DNA of 64,000 bases from Arcobacteraceae bacterium. GTDB taxonomy: Bacteria > Campylobacterota > Campylobacteria > Campylobacterales > Arcobacteraceae. A program made the translations under genes and the position numbers. Where the stretch lies: assembly GCA_021107755.1 (NCBI GenBank), contig JAIOSF010000004.1, positions 1 through 64,000 of the forward strand. Direction: 5' to 3'. The notes beneath the pieces are model-generated. The model did not search any database. It saw only the letters and a list, made by a program, of their open reading frames with translations, and was not told the origin of the DNA. Within the stretch, counting starts at the first letter, position 1. Every line of letters begins with the position of its first letter. Shown here piece by piece: positions 42,185 through 51,201 of this stretch.

Positions 42185-43194
42185 TCAGTACTCCATTTTA
42201 TTATTTGTCCACTAAACATTGGGATAACTTTAAGTCCATTATTTTCATAAGCTGTAGGTACGAGGAACTCTTTTTGAATTAATGTAATTGATTTTGATGA
42301 TGGTTTTAAATTATAAATTTTAGAAGCATTGGTACTTACAAATGCTTCTAAATTATCTAGCTTTCCATTTTCATCAAAAATCTGTGCTAATACTTGAAGC
42401 GCTATAGGTGCTGTAAATACTCCAGCTGCACATCCACAACTCTCTTTTGCTTCTTGTGGATGTGGAGCACTGTCACTTCCAAACATCACTTTAGGATTAC
42501 CACTTAATGCTATTTCTAATAAAGCATCTCTATCAATAGGTGTTTTTGCTATTGGTTTACAAAATAAATGTGGCTGTAGCATACCACCTGCTACATCATC
42601 AAGAGTGATTAAAAGATGATGAAGAGTAATAGTTGCATAAAGATTATCATATTTTTTTAATAGCTCTACGGCATCTTTTGTTGTTATATGTTCCATAATT
42701 ATTTTTAGTTTTGGAAAAGCAATAGCAAGTGCTTCATAGACACTCATAAACTCTTTTTCTCTATCCATAACAAAACCATTAGTTTCCCCATGAACACATA
42801 AAGGGATGTTTAGCTCAGCCATAGCGTTTAGCGTAGGTGCAAGTGCAACTGTATCAATTGATTCAACTCCACCCTCACTATTTGTAGTGATCCCTGCTGG
42901 ATAAAGTTTAATGGCAGTTATCTCGTCTTTAATATCTTCTAGAAATTCTTTTGTGTATGGTTTGAAAAAAAGTGTCATAAAAGGTGTGAAGTTATCATCT
43001 GCCTCTATGGCGTCTAATATTCTGTTTTTGTATGAGATTACAGCTTCTTTTGTATCTACTGGTGGGACAAGATTTGGCATAACAATAGCTCCACTAAAAC
43101 TTTTTGAACTCAACGGTGCAACAAGTTTTAACATATCATTATCTCGTAAATGTAGATGCATATCGTATGGGCTATTTATCTCAATACTTTTCAT
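42181..43194 (-). CDS. pyrC: dihydroorotase
   Basis: Cyclises carbamoyl aspartate to dihydroorotate in pyrimidine synthesis. The 337 residues match type II dihydroorotase: metal-binding MHLHLRDND at 12-20, lysine region IKLYPAGITTNSEGGV (carboxylated Lys), LCVHGET near 136, MEHITTKDAV, and GSDSAPHPQEAKE with the catalytic Asp. The start is ATG with TTAGGAATA upstream and TATAAT 34 bases before. The ankyrin gene follows with a four-base overlap. Confidence 0.95.
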   Translation of the reverse strand: MKSIEINSPYDMHLHLRDNDMLKLVAPLSSKSFSGAIVMPNLVPPVDTKEAVISYKNRILDAIEADDNFTPFMTLFFKPYTKEFLEDIKDEITAIKLYPAGITTNSEGGVESIDTVALAPTLNAMAELNIPLCVHGETNGFVMDREKEFMSVYEALAIAFPKLKIIMEHITTKDAVELLKKYDNLYATITLHHLLITLDDVAGGMLQPHLFCKPIAKTPIDRDALLEIALSGNPKVMFGSDSAPHPQEAKESCGCAAGVFTAPIALQVLAQIFDENGKLDNLEAFVSTNASKIYNLKPSSKSITLIQKEFLVPTAYENNGLKVIPMFSGQIIKWSTE

Positions 43195-43227
43195 TTTTTA
43201 ATATTCCTAATTAACTAAATTGTACTT

Positions 43228-43233
43228 ATTATA
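43228..43233 (-). promoter_or_regulatory. -10 box of pyrC
   Basis: TATAAT (in GCTATAATAAG) on the minus strand, 33 bases before the pyrC ATG. Confidence 0.6.
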
Positions 43234-43304
43234 GCAAAAAAATTATTATAAATGGAGAAAATTATTAAGTTACTTATGATTTAAGTACCAAAAAAGTATT
43301 AGAA

Positions 43305-43829
43305 CTAGCTATTTTCTAATATGAGGTAACTATTTTTTGTAGTTATTTTTTTGTTATTTATATCAACATTAATTATATAATCATCAAGATATGGTATTAA
43401 AAATTGATTTGAAAGTTTTTTGTCAATAAGCTCTTTTGCAGTATCAATTAAAAGATAATCTGATAAAGGCATTCTTTGTATATCTACAACTTTTCCTAAA
43501 ACTACATCCTCTTCTATAATTTCACAATTCATCATATCAAACCAAAAATACTCTTTGTCTTTTAGTTGACAAAGCTCTTTTGTATCTTCCATTGAGGTAA
43601 AAAGTTGTCTATTTGTTAATTTTTTTGCATCTTCTATAGTATCGATACCGATAAACTTGACTACACTATTTGTATCATTATATGACTCTATAGTTAGTTC
43701 TTGTTTTTTATCTGTTATAAATTTTGCATCTTTTTTGAATTGTTCAGGAAAGTCTGAATCAATGTGAAGTTTTTGTTGCCCTTTTAAGCCAACTGTTTTA
43801 CCAAGTTTCGCTACATAAATTTTTTCCAT
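43305..43829 (-). CDS. rimM: 16S rRNA processing protein RimM
   Basis: Assembly factor for the 30S head that binds S19. The 174 residues begin with VAKLGKTVGLKGQQKLH, the family N-terminal beta-barrel signature (GxLGKPHGLKGxV...). The PRC-barrel half is visible as EYFWFDMMNCEIIEEDVVLGKV and FLIPYLDDYIINVDINNKKIT. It is the last gene of the rpsP-khpA-rimM operon. trmD and rplS, which usually follow in this phylum, are not present downstream. Confidence 0.9.
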   Translation of the reverse strand: MEKIYVAKLGKTVGLKGQQKLHIDSDFPEQFKKDAKFITDKKQELTIESYNDTNSVVKFIGIDTIEDAKKLTNRQLFTSMEDTKELCQLKDKEYFWFDMMNCEIIEEDVVLGKVVDIQRMPLSDYLLIDTAKELIDKKLSNQFLIPYLDDYIINVDINNKKITTKNSYLILENS

Positions 43830-43868
43830 AGTAAACCTTAATAAATATTATTTACAAGTAGTATCAAA

Positions 43869-44108
43869 TTATTTTGATACTACTTGTATTTTATAGGAGA
43901 TTCCATCTTTCGCTTTACAACCATTTAAAATAGTTTTCATAGCGTTGATCATATTTCCATTTTTTCCAATAAGTTTCCCTATATCTGCACTATTTGCAAT
44001 AATTGTTATCTCAAAAAAAGAATCATTTATCTCTTTTGTTTCAACCTGAATATCTTCAGGATAACTAACAATCATCTTTGTATAAGTGGAAACAAATTCA
44101 GCTGTCAT
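43869..44108 (-). CDS. khpA: KH-domain RNA-binding protein
   Basis: A 79-residue single KH domain protein with the RNA-binding loop IGKLIGKNGNMINAMKTIL and surrounding strands. KhpA-type proteins act in RNA regulation and ribosome assembly. It lies between rpsP and rimM in the conserved ribosomal operon position, five bases after rpsP. The symbol follows the family; function here is inferred. Confidence 0.88.
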   Translation of the reverse strand: MTAEFVSTYTKMIVSYPEDIQVETKEINDSFFEITIIANSADIGKLIGKNGNMINAMKTILNGCKAKDGISYKIQVVSK

Positions 44109-44113
44109 AAGAA

Positions 44114-44344
44114 CTATTTTTTAGCTGTTAGTTTTGCTACTTTTTCTGATGGTTGTGCACCAACACTTAGCCAATAGTCAAGTCTCTCTTGATCAAATTT
44201 TAATTCTTTTGGCTCTGATACTGGGTTGTAGTAACCAATTGATTCAATCCAACCTGAATCTCTTCTCTTTCTACTATCTGTTACAACGATTCTGTAAAAT
44301 GGTTTTTTGTTTCTACCCATTCTTGTAAGTCTAATTACTGTCAT
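44114..44344 (-). CDS. rpsP: 30S ribosomal protein S16
   Basis: Small-subunit assembly protein. The 76 residues open with [21 protein letters not shown], and continue with [19 protein letters not shown] and [18 protein letters not shown], all characteristic. The start is ATG with AAAGGAATTAAA upstream. A perfect 21-base hairpin lies between it and ffh and may control or process its transcript. Confidence 0.96.
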   Translation of the reverse strand: MTVIRLTRMGRNKKPFYRIVVTDSRKRRDSGWIESIGYYNPVSEPKELKFDQERLDYWLSVGAQPSEKVAKLTAKK

Positions 44345-44374
44345 TTTAATTCCTTTTGTTTTTGTTTTAACTTT

Positions 44375-44419
44375 TGTGTTAAGTGCTAAATATTAAACTA
44401 ATATTTAGCACTTAACACA
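44375..44419. repeat. perfect 21-base inverted repeat between ffh and rpsP
   Basis: Arms 44375-44395 (TGTGTTAAGTGCTAAATATTA) and 44399-44419 are exact complements with a three-base loop. It begins 12 bases after the ffh stop and ends 30 bases before the rpsP ATG. No T-run follows on either strand, so a simple terminator is unlikely. A processing site or a regulatory RNA element is possible. Confidence 0.75.
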
Positions 44420-44431
44420 GAGTATCTTTAC

Positions 44432-45787
44432 CTATCTGGGTAAGTTTGGCATTCCACCTTGTCCCATTTGAGACATCATTTTTTGCATATCTTTCATGCC
44501 ACCTTTTCCTGACATTTTTTTTGCCATTTTTGCCGCATTTTTGAACTGTTTGAGTATTTTGTTTACTTGTACTTCAGAAAGTCCAGCACCTCTTGAGAGC
44601 CTTTTCTTTCTTGATGGATTGATAATACTTGGAGTTTCTCTCTCATTTGGAGTCATTGAAGATATCAATGCTTTAATTCGGACAATTTCTCCGGAGCTTT
44701 CTAAATCCATATCTTTTAGTTGATTTGCCATACCAGACATCCCTGGAATCATCCCTAAAATAGATTTCATACTTCCAAGTTTTTTCATCATATCAAGTTG
44801 TTCTAAAAAGTCATTAAAGTTAAATTCACCTTTTCTGATTTTTTTAGTAACTTCTTTTGCTTTTTTCTCATCAATTACAGCTGCTGCTTTTTCGCTTAAA
44901 CCTTCAACATCTCCAGCACCCATAAGTCTTGATACAATTCTATCTGGGATAAATGGTTCAATATCTGGCATCTTTTCACCAATACCAACAAATCGTAGTG
45001 GAACTTCAACTTGATGTGCAATAGAGATAGCTACCCCACCTTTAGTGTCTCCATCATATTTTGATAAAATTACACCATCGATTCCGATTTTTTCTTTAAA
45101 TGTAGTTGCTGTTTTTGTTGCATCATGACCTGTTAATGAATCAGCAACATAAAATATCTCATCAGGTTGTACTGCATCTTTTACATCTTTTAGTTCATCC
45201 ATTAATGCTTCATCAATAGCGAGTCGACCAGCTGTATCTATAAATAACACATCATAGAGTTCAGCTTCTGCTTTTTTCTTTGCATTAAGAGCTATTTTAA
45301 CTGGATTTGTTTCATTCTCTTCAAAATATACATCTACTTCTATTTGAGCACCAATTTGTTTTAGTTGTTCAACAGCTGCTAGTCTTTGTAAATCCGCAGC
45401 TGCAACTAAAACTTTTTTGTTTCTTGTTTTAAGATAGTTTGCAAGTTTTCCAGTTGTAGTTGTTTTACCACTTCCTTGAAGACCTGTCATTAAAATAGTT
45501 GTTAGGGGTGATTTATTACTGTAAACAAAACCTTGATTTCCAGTAGTTGTAAGTATTTGTGTAAGAGCATCTCTTAAAGCTTTTAAGAAAGAATCTTGAC
45601 CGATTCCATTAGCTTTTGTATCGAGTTCTATTTTTGTTAGGAGTTCTTTTGTCGTTTTGTGGTGTACATCTGCTTTTAATAGTGATTTTTTAAGTTCTGT
45701 TAATGCTCTTTTTAGGGCAGCGGCATCATCTTTGTATCGAATTTTTCCAACAACAGATTTAAATGAACTGGTTAAAGTATCAAACAC
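44432..45787 (-). CDS. ffh: signal recognition particle protein Ffh
   Basis: GTPase that binds signal sequences and 4.5S RNA to target proteins to the membrane. The 451 residues carry the N domain, then the G domain with GLQGSGKTTTTGKLA near 107-121, DTAGRLA, TKGGVAI and the GIGEKMPDIEPFIPD closing motif. A methionine-rich M domain ends in KMSGKGGMKDMQKMMSQMG. The start is GTG with TAGGAGTTC upstream. It precedes rpsP on the same strand, the usual order in the phylum. Confidence 0.96.
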   Translation of the reverse strand: MFDTLTSSFKSVVGKIRYKDDAAALKRALTELKKSLLKADVHHKTTKELLTKIELDTKANGIGQDSFLKALRDALTQILTTTGNQGFVYSNKSPLTTILMTGLQGSGKTTTTGKLANYLKTRNKKVLVAAADLQRLAAVEQLKQIGAQIEVDVYFEENETNPVKIALNAKKKAEAELYDVLFIDTAGRLAIDEALMDELKDVKDAVQPDEIFYVADSLTGHDATKTATTFKEKIGIDGVILSKYDGDTKGGVAISIAHQVEVPLRFVGIGEKMPDIEPFIPDRIVSRLMGAGDVEGLSEKAAAVIDEKKAKEVTKKIRKGEFNFNDFLEQLDMMKKLGSMKSILGMIPGMSGMANQLKDMDLESSGEIVRIKALISSMTPNERETPSIINPSRKKRLSRGAGLSEVQVNKILKQFKNAAKMAKKMSGKGGMKDMQKMMSQMGQGGMPNLPR

Positions 45788-45820
45788 TATAGAACTCCTA
45801 ATTTTTTTTTAAAGTTTGGG

Positions 45821-45826
45821 ATTATA
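45821..45826 (-). promoter_or_regulatory. -10 box of ffh
   Basis: TATAAT (in CTATAATCCC) on the minus strand, 33 bases before the ffh GTG start. Confidence 0.55.
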
Positions 45827-45866
45827 GTAAATTAAAACTTTTATATAGCTTAAGTGTAAAATGTTA

Positions 45867-45891
45867 AAACCCTTTATTTAAAGGATTTTTC
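45867..45891 (-). terminator. terminator of the PHP phosphatase operon
   Basis: Stem CCTTT/AAAGG extended by AT pairs around ATTT, followed by a T-rich run on the minus strand, about 35 bases past the PHP gene. Also flanked by A-rich sequence, so possibly usable in both directions. Confidence 0.55.
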
Positions 45892-45928
45892 TTATTTAAA
45901 AGGTGTATTTTTTTAGTTTATTTTAAGT

Positions 45929-46714
45929 TTAGAACTTTGTTTGAATCATCTGTTTTTCTTTAAAATAAACACAAGTACTGTAGCCAATTTTACGAGCAAG
46001 TTCTTTTGCCTCTTTATATTTAAAACCGATATGATCAACACTATGTGCATCACTACTAAAAGTGATTGGAATATCAAGTTCAAAGGCAAGCTCTAAAAGT
46101 TCATAAGAGGGGTATTGTTCTCCTATGGGTTTTCTAAATCCTGAACAATTTATCTCTATAACTATATTTGATTTTTTAATCTGCTTTAAACTCTCAATTG
46201 CAATAGATTTTATATCTTTTGAAGGTAAATAGTTAAATACTTTGATAAGATCAAGATGTCCTACAATATTAAAGTAACCAGTTTTTGCCATAGCTTTGAT
46301 AGCTTCAAAGTACTCTTCCCAGATAGTGTCTATATTTTTACTTTTATAAACACCTATAAACTCAGGATTATCAAATCCCCATTTATCTAGATAGTGGACA
46401 CTTCCTATGAGGTAGTCTACATTTGCATTTTTAATTTCATCTAGGATATAGTCTCCATTCATATAGTCTACTTCATATCCTAAAGTTATTTGGATTTTAT
46501 CTTGATACTTTTTTTGTAGCTCTAAAATACTATTTTCATAAAATTCTTTTTTCTCTAAAACAAGTCGATATCCATCTTCAAAGTCTCTCATAGGAGCATG
46601 TTCGCTAAAACCATAGATATCAATTCCTAACTCAATAGCTTTTTGAATATATTCCTCCATAGAACCCTCTGCGTGGTTACATAAGGTTGTATGGTTGTGT
46701 AGATCAACTCTCAT
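45929..46714 (-). CDS. PHP-domain histidinol-phosphatase-like hydrolase
   Basis: A 261-residue PHP-fold metal-dependent phosphatase. Metal-binding residues appear in order: MRVDLHNHTTLCNHAEGS, YGFSEHAPM, an acidic LGYEVDYM, YLIGSVHYLD, NIVGHLDLIKVF, and the closing ITFSSDAHSVDHIG. This is the HisK/PHP pattern for L-histidinol phosphate hydrolysis. No his genes are nearby, so substrate assignment rests on similarity alone. It ends the moaD-moaE-PHP gene string. Confidence 0.8.
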   Translation of the reverse strand: MRVDLHNHTTLCNHAEGSMEEYIQKAIELGIDIYGFSEHAPMRDFEDGYRLVLEKKEFYENSILELQKKYQDKIQITLGYEVDYMNGDYILDEIKNANVDYLIGSVHYLDKWGFDNPEFIGVYKSKNIDTIWEEYFEAIKAMAKTGYFNIVGHLDLIKVFNYLPSKDIKSIAIESLKQIKKSNIVIEINCSGFRKPIGEQYPSYELLELAFELDIPITFSSDAHSVDHIGFKYKEAKELARKIGYSTCVYFKEKQMIQTKF

Positions 46715-46723
46715 TCATATCCT

Positions 46724-47167
46724 TTAGCTTAATAGTCCAGCACCAGAAATAGCTGTACTTCTTTCAAGTGCATATACTCTTTTCCCTTTGATAATATCAT
46801 ATTTCCAAATAGGAGCACTAGCTTTAAAATCTTCAACAAATTCATCTATAAGCTCTAGTGCAACTCTCCTTTTTGGACTACAAACTGCTGCTATATAAGA
46901 GCTAGTATGATTTAAAACATCACCACGACTATGTGCCATAAGTACAATTGCATTGTTCTCTTTTGCTTTTTGTTGCCACGAATCAAACCATGAGTTTAAT
47001 ATAGGTTCGTAAATATCAAAACTTAACCCCTCTATCCCATCTTCATCTCTGACAACCCCTACAAAAGTGATAATGGCTCCAAAATTAGAAAGTCTAAAGT
47101 CGTTATACCATCTATTTGTAATTTTTTCTACTTCTAAACTACCATCATACAATTCTAAATATTGCAT
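46724..47167 (-). CDS. moaE: molybdopterin synthase catalytic subunit MoaE
   Basis: Large subunit that inserts two sulfurs into precursor Z to make molybdopterin. The 147 residues show GAIITFVGVVRDEDG near the N terminus, MAHSRGDVLNHTSSYIAAVCSPKRR, and WKYDIIKGKRVYALE with the catalytic lysine pattern WK...KG. I chose the ATG at 47167, one base after the moaD stop, with GGTGG upstream. A further upstream in-frame start at 47212 would overlap moaD by 44 bases. Confidence 0.92.
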   Translation of the reverse strand: MQYLELYDGSLEVEKITNRWYNDFRLSNFGAIITFVGVVRDEDGIEGLSFDIYEPILNSWFDSWQQKAKENNAIVLMAHSRGDVLNHTSSYIAAVCSPKRRVALELIDEFVEDFKASAPIWKYDIIKGKRVYALERSTAISGAGLLS

Positions 47168-47168
47168 A

Positions 47169-47390
47169 TCATCCACCACAAACAGGAGGCAGTAGTGATA
47201 CTTTATCCCCATCGTTTAAAATATAGTTTGTATCTTTAACTAAGGTATCATTTACAGCAACGGCACTGTTGTTTAACCAACTTTTTAAACTCTCATCTTG
47301 TTTTAAAATTTCACTTAACTCATTAAGATTTGTTATCTCTACTTGGAGTGGTTTTTTATTTATTGGTCCTAAAAATTCTATTGTTATCAT
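47169..47390 (-). CDS. moaD: molybdopterin synthase sulfur carrier MoaD
   Basis: A 73-residue ubiquitin-like sulfur carrier ending in the required Gly-Gly (SLLPPVCGG), which is thiocarboxylated for transfer to precursor Z. NSAVAVNDTLV and ILNDGDKVSLLP are typical. It lies directly before moaE and should form the MoaD2E2 synthase with it. Confidence 0.93.
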   Translation of the reverse strand: MITIEFLGPINKKPLQVEITNLNELSEILKQDESLKSWLNNSAVAVNDTLVKDTNYILNDGDKVSLLPPVCGG

Positions 47391-47469
47391 AATCTATCCT
47401 CTAAAATAATCGTATTCTTACCATAAGTTAGTTATTATATCTTATTAAAAATAAGGATTTTATTTAGTT

Positions 47470-48120
47470 ATGATATTTGCAAAAATAGATTTTATTAATC
47501 TTCTACCACTTCATGTTTTTATTAAAAAAAATTTATCATCGCAAACAAAACAAATAATTGAATATCATAAGTCTTATCCCTCATCTATAAATAAAAAATT
47601 CAAAAAACGAAAAGTAGATGCAGCTGTTATAAGCTCTATAGCCTCTAGAAGATGTAAAAAGTGTTTAGATTTTGGGATAGTTGCAAATGGAGTTGTAGAT
47701 TCTGTTTTAGTGATACCTGGAAGTTATAAAAAAGATTTCCAATCAGATACTTCAAATGCACTAGCAAAAGTTTTGAAAATAGAGGGTGAAGTTGTTATTG
47801 GAGATAAAGCACTATATAGATTTCATAATAGTGATGAAGATTTTATAGATTTAGCAACAAAATGGAAAGAAAAATATAATCTCCCTTTTGTATTTGCAAG
47901 ACTTTGTGTAAATAAACATGAGAAATATCTTGAGCAGATTTCAAAAAACTTTTTGAAAACAAAAGTATATATTCCTCAATACATCTTAGAAAAATATGCA
48001 AAAAGAAGTGGTATCTCAAAAAAACAGATACAAAAGTATCTTACAAAAATCAATTACAATTTAGGAAAAAAAGAGAAAAAAAGTTTAAAATTATTTTTAA
48101 GACTTTCAAAGGATATATAG
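47470..48120 (+). CDS. mqnA: chorismate dehydratase MqnA (futalosine menaquinone pathway)
   Basis: Converts chorismate to 3-enolpyruvyl-benzoate in the futalosine route to menaquinone, used by Campylobacterota. The 216-residue protein has the MqnA/SBP-like fold. [14 protein letters not shown] at the N terminus corresponds to the family's NLLPxHx, and the [12 protein letters not shown] stretch corresponds to the substrate-pocket D/S loop. A lysine-rich C terminus follows ([18 protein letters not shown]). Length is slightly short of 240-280 in other groups. uppP starts two bases after its stop. Confidence 0.82.
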   Translation: MIFAKIDFINLLPLHVFIKKNLSSQTKQIIEYHKSYPSSINKKFKKRKVDAAVISSIASRRCKKCLDFGIVANGVVDSVLVIPGSYKKDFQSDTSNALAKVLKIEGEVVIGDKALYRFHNSDEDFIDLATKWKEKYNLPFVFARLCVNKHEKYLEQISKNFLKTKVYIPQYILEKYAKRSGISKKQIQKYLTKINYNLGKKEKKSLKLFLRLSKDI

Positions 48121-48121
48121 A

Positions 48122-48889
48122 TTGGGAATATTTGAATCAATACTTTTAGGGATAATAGAGGGATTTACAGAGTTTTTACCTATTAGTTCAACAGGACATT
48201 TAATAGTTGCAAGCCAAGCTTTAGGTATAGATCAAACCCATGTAACAAAAGCATATGAAGTGATTATTCAGTTTGCAGCTATTTTGGCTGTGTTATTAAC
48301 TTATAGTGATAAGTTTACTATTAAAAAAATAGAACTTTGGAAAAAACTTATTTTAGCTTTTATACCAATAGGAGCTGTAGGTTTTATTTTTTCATCACAA
48401 ATAAAAGCGATGTTTGATGTAAAAATAGTAGCCATAATGTTTATAGTTGGTGGGATTATATTTTTGATTGTAGAGAAGTTTTATACAGAAAAAGAACATT
48501 TTATAGATGATGTTGAAAAAGTAAGTTATAAACAAGCTTTATGGATAGGAGTTGCTCAGATTTCAGCTTTAATCCCAGGGACGAGTCGAGCTGGTAGTAC
48601 AATCATTGGAGCTATGTTGGTTGGTTTGAATAGAAAAGCATCTGCTGAGTTTAGTTTTTTATTAGCATTTCCAGTTATGTGTGCTACTACTGGATATGAT
48701 TTATTGAAACATTATAAAGATTTTAGTGATGCTAATTTAGTTGTATTAGGAGTTGGATTTGTAACTGCATTTATAGTAGCATACATTACAATAAAATTAT
48801 TTTTAAAGTTTTTAGAAAATTTTACTTTTATAGCCTTTGGTATCTATAGGATAATTTTTGGTACAATACTACTTATATGGTTTGTATAA
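48122..48889 (+). CDS. uppP: undecaprenyl-diphosphatase UppP (BacA)
   Basis: Membrane phosphatase that recycles undecaprenyl pyrophosphate for cell-wall synthesis. The 255 residues show [19 protein letters not shown] near 10-28 and the catalytic [17 protein letters not shown] near 152-168, with about seven membrane helices. The start is TTG, one base after the mqnA stop. It is the second gene of the operon that runs on into the PEGA/DUF1566 gene. Confidence 0.93.
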   Translation: MGIFESILLGIIEGFTEFLPISSTGHLIVASQALGIDQTHVTKAYEVIIQFAAILAVLLTYSDKFTIKKIELWKKLILAFIPIGAVGFIFSSQIKAMFDVKIVAIMFIVGGIIFLIVEKFYTEKEHFIDDVEKVSYKQALWIGVAQISALIPGTSRAGSTIIGAMLVGLNRKASAEFSFLLAFPVMCATTGYDLLKHYKDFSDANLVVLGVGFVTAFIVAYITIKLFLKFLENFTFIAFGIYRIIFGTILLIWFV

Positions 48890-48903
48890 ATAAGGGATAA
48901 AAT

Positions 48904-49890
48904 ATGTATGGTAAATTTATAGTATTATTAATAGTATGTTTTAGTATGTTAAATGGGGCAGATACAAATACAACAAAACCGCAGACTCTTGTAAAACCAG
49001 CATATGTAAATATTGTTTCAAATGTTGTAGGGACAGAAGTTTATCTTAATGGAGACTATCTAGGAAAGACACCAATTAAAAGATACAATATAACTCCAAA
49101 TAAAGATAATTATCTTTATGCTTTTGCAAATAAAAAGTTTTTTAAAGATGATATTGCAAAAACTATCAATATTAGAGTAACCACAATTCCAACTATATAT
49201 TTAAAGTTCGAAAGAGCAAAAGCAAAAGTTTTTTTAGTTGGTGAAGATGGAGATTTATACCTAAATGGTAAGTTTGAAAAAGTACTTCATGCTAGAAATC
49301 GAGTATTTGAAGTAGATGCAGATACTAATATGGAATTTAGAATTAGAAATGGATATAAAGAGGTTGTATTTTATAAAGATATTTATGCAGATAGTTTTAA
49401 CGAGTTATCATATGAACTCATAACAATACCTCTTGATATAAGACTTTATACACAAACCATAGACAATGAGATGTGGGAAGATACAAAAGAAGCAACCAAT
49501 ACACCTATAGAGTGGGAAAAAGCACAAAAATATTGTGAAAATTTGAGAATAGGTGGATTTGGAGATTGGCAGTTACCAACTATAGGACAACTAGATAATC
49601 TTCACAAAAATCATAAAGATGAGATATATAATGGTTATGGTGGAGTGTTTTATTGGTCAAATGATACAGAGTCTGGTAGAAACAATATTTGGCAGTATGC
49701 AAAAGGGTTAAATATTGAAGATGGTGAAATAATAAAATCAGTTCAAGAGTTTAAAGATGGACGGGTTCGATGTGTAAGAATTATCAATAAAGACTTACCA
49801 ATACCTCAATTTGAAATGGACAACAATGAAACAATTGAGCCAATGGATACAAATATTACACAAAATTTAGAAAGATTTTTATTAAAATAG
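48904..49890 (+). CDS. exported PEGA/DUF1566 protein
   Basis: A 328-residue exported protein (signal FIVLLIVCFSMLNGA). A PEGA-like domain near 36-80 (NVVGTEVYLNGDYLGKTPI) is followed by a beta-rich middle. The C-terminal DUF1566/Lcl-like domain has EWEKAQKYCENLRIGGFGDW (in part), QLPTIGQLDNL, VFYWSNDTESG and DGRVRCVRII. The PEGA and Lcl modules suggest an envelope or surface role, but substrate and partner are unknown. It starts 14 bases after uppP with AAGGGATAAA upstream. Confidence 0.78.
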   Translation: MYGKFIVLLIVCFSMLNGADTNTTKPQTLVKPAYVNIVSNVVGTEVYLNGDYLGKTPIKRYNITPNKDNYLYAFANKKFFKDDIAKTINIRVTTIPTIYLKFERAKAKVFLVGEDGDLYLNGKFEKVLHARNRVFEVDADTNMEFRIRNGYKEVVFYKDIYADSFNELSYELITIPLDIRLYTQTIDNEMWEDTKEATNTPIEWEKAQKYCENLRIGGFGDWQLPTIGQLDNLHKNHKDEIYNGYGGVFYWSNDTESGRNNIWQYAKGLNIEDGEIIKSVQEFKDGRVRCVRIINKDLPIPQFEMDNNETIEPMDTNITQNLERFLLK

Positions 49891-49900
49891 GAAAATATAG

Positions 49901-51193
49901 ATGAAGAAAGTAGAACTATTATCTCCAGCAGGTAATTTAGAAAAATTAAAAATAGCATTTGCATATGGCGCGGATGCTGTATATGGTGGAGTGAGTCACT
50001 TTAGTTTAAGAATAAGAAGTGGAAAAGAGTTCACTATGGAGAGTTTTAAAGAGGGGATTGATTATGCACACTCTTTAGGGAAAAAAGTATATGTAACGAT
50101 AAATGGATTCCCATTTAATTCTCAAATAGAGCTCTTAAAATCTCATATAAAAAATATAGCAGCTTTAGAACCGGATGCGCTTATAGTAGCGACTCCAGGG
50201 GTTGTACAACTTTGTAATGAGTTAGCTCCTGGAATACCTATGCATCTTTCAACTCAAGCAAATGTGATGAACTATCTTGATGCAAAAGTTTACTATGATA
50301 TGGGTGTAAGACGAATTATCGCTGCAAGGGAGATAAGCTTAAAAGATGTACAAGAGATAAAAAAGATGCTCCCTGATTTAGAGATAGAAGTTTTTGTACA
50401 TGGAAGTATGTGTTTTGCATATAGTGGACGATGTTTAGTAAGTGCAGTACAGATGGGAAGAGTTCCAAATCGTGGAAGTTGTGCAAATGATTGTAGATTT
50501 GAATACACTTTATATGCTGGAAATGATGATCATGGGACACTTTTTCGTCTTGAAGAGCAACCTGAAATTGGGACATATATTTTTAATGCAAAAGATATGA
50601 ATCTAGCAAGCCATGTAAAAGAGATAGTAGATAGTGGTGCGGTGGATAGTATCAAAATAGAGGGTCGTACAAAGTCACCATACTATTGTGCAGTAACAGC
50701 GTATGCATATCGTATGGCATTAGAAGATTGCTATAATGATAAGTTTGAATCACAAAAATATCAAGATGAGTTAAATACAACAAAAAATCGTGGATTTACA
50801 GATGCCTATCTTATCCATAAACCCTTTGAAAAAAATGATACACAAAACCATGATTATGCACTCAGTGCTGGAAGTTATGAAGTAAGTGGTCTTGTGCTGG
50901 AAAATGAAGAGTATTTTTTATGTAAATATAAAACATATCCAAATGAAGAGACGGAAATTTTTGCACCATTAAATAGTACTATAGTTGAAGTTGATAACGA
51001 GATAGGGTCTATCTATAAAAAAGAGAATGGAAAATATTATATAAGTTTCAAAAAAATCATAACTGAATCTGACAAAGAGTTAGAATCAGTACATAGTGGA
51101 AATACAAATCCTATAAAACTACCAGGAAAGTTACCATATATGACTATGTTAAGAGTTGAAACACAGTTTGAAGATGATATTGAGTTAGGATAA
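49901..51193 (+). CDS. U32-family peptidase-like protein (tRNA/rRNA hydroxylation type)
   Basis: A 430-residue member of the U32 family. Features are LLSPAGNLEKLKIAFAYGADAVYGG at the N terminus (in part: GNLEKLKIAFAYGADAVYGG), EVFVHGSMCFAYSGRC near 166-180, and the cysteine-rich MGRVPNRGSCANDCRFEY. Related enterobacterial members (TrhP, RlhA) take part in tRNA or 23S rRNA hydroxylation with prephenate and iron-sulfur chemistry; others were named collagenases. The four cysteines at about 169, 178, 192 and 196 match the iron-sulfur set. The specific RNA target is not assigned. Confidence 0.85.
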   Translation: MKKVELLSPAGNLEKLKIAFAYGADAVYGGVSHFSLRIRSGKEFTMESFKEGIDYAHSLGKKVYVTINGFPFNSQIELLKSHIKNIAALEPDALIVATPGVVQLCNELAPGIPMHLSTQANVMNYLDAKVYYDMGVRRIIAAREISLKDVQEIKKMLPDLEIEVFVHGSMCFAYSGRCLVSAVQMGRVPNRGSCANDCRFEYTLYAGNDDHGTLFRLEEQPEIGTYIFNAKDMNLASHVKEIVDSGAVDSIKIEGRTKSPYYCAVTAYAYRMALEDCYNDKFESQKYQDELNTTKNRGFTDAYLIHKPFEKNDTQNHDYALSAGSYEVSGLVLENEEYFLCKYKTYPNEETEIFAPLNSTIVEVDNEIGSIYKKENGKYYISFKKIITESDKELESVHSGNTNPIKLPGKLPYMTMLRVETQFEDDIELG

Positions 51194-51201
51194 TTTAAAA
51201 T

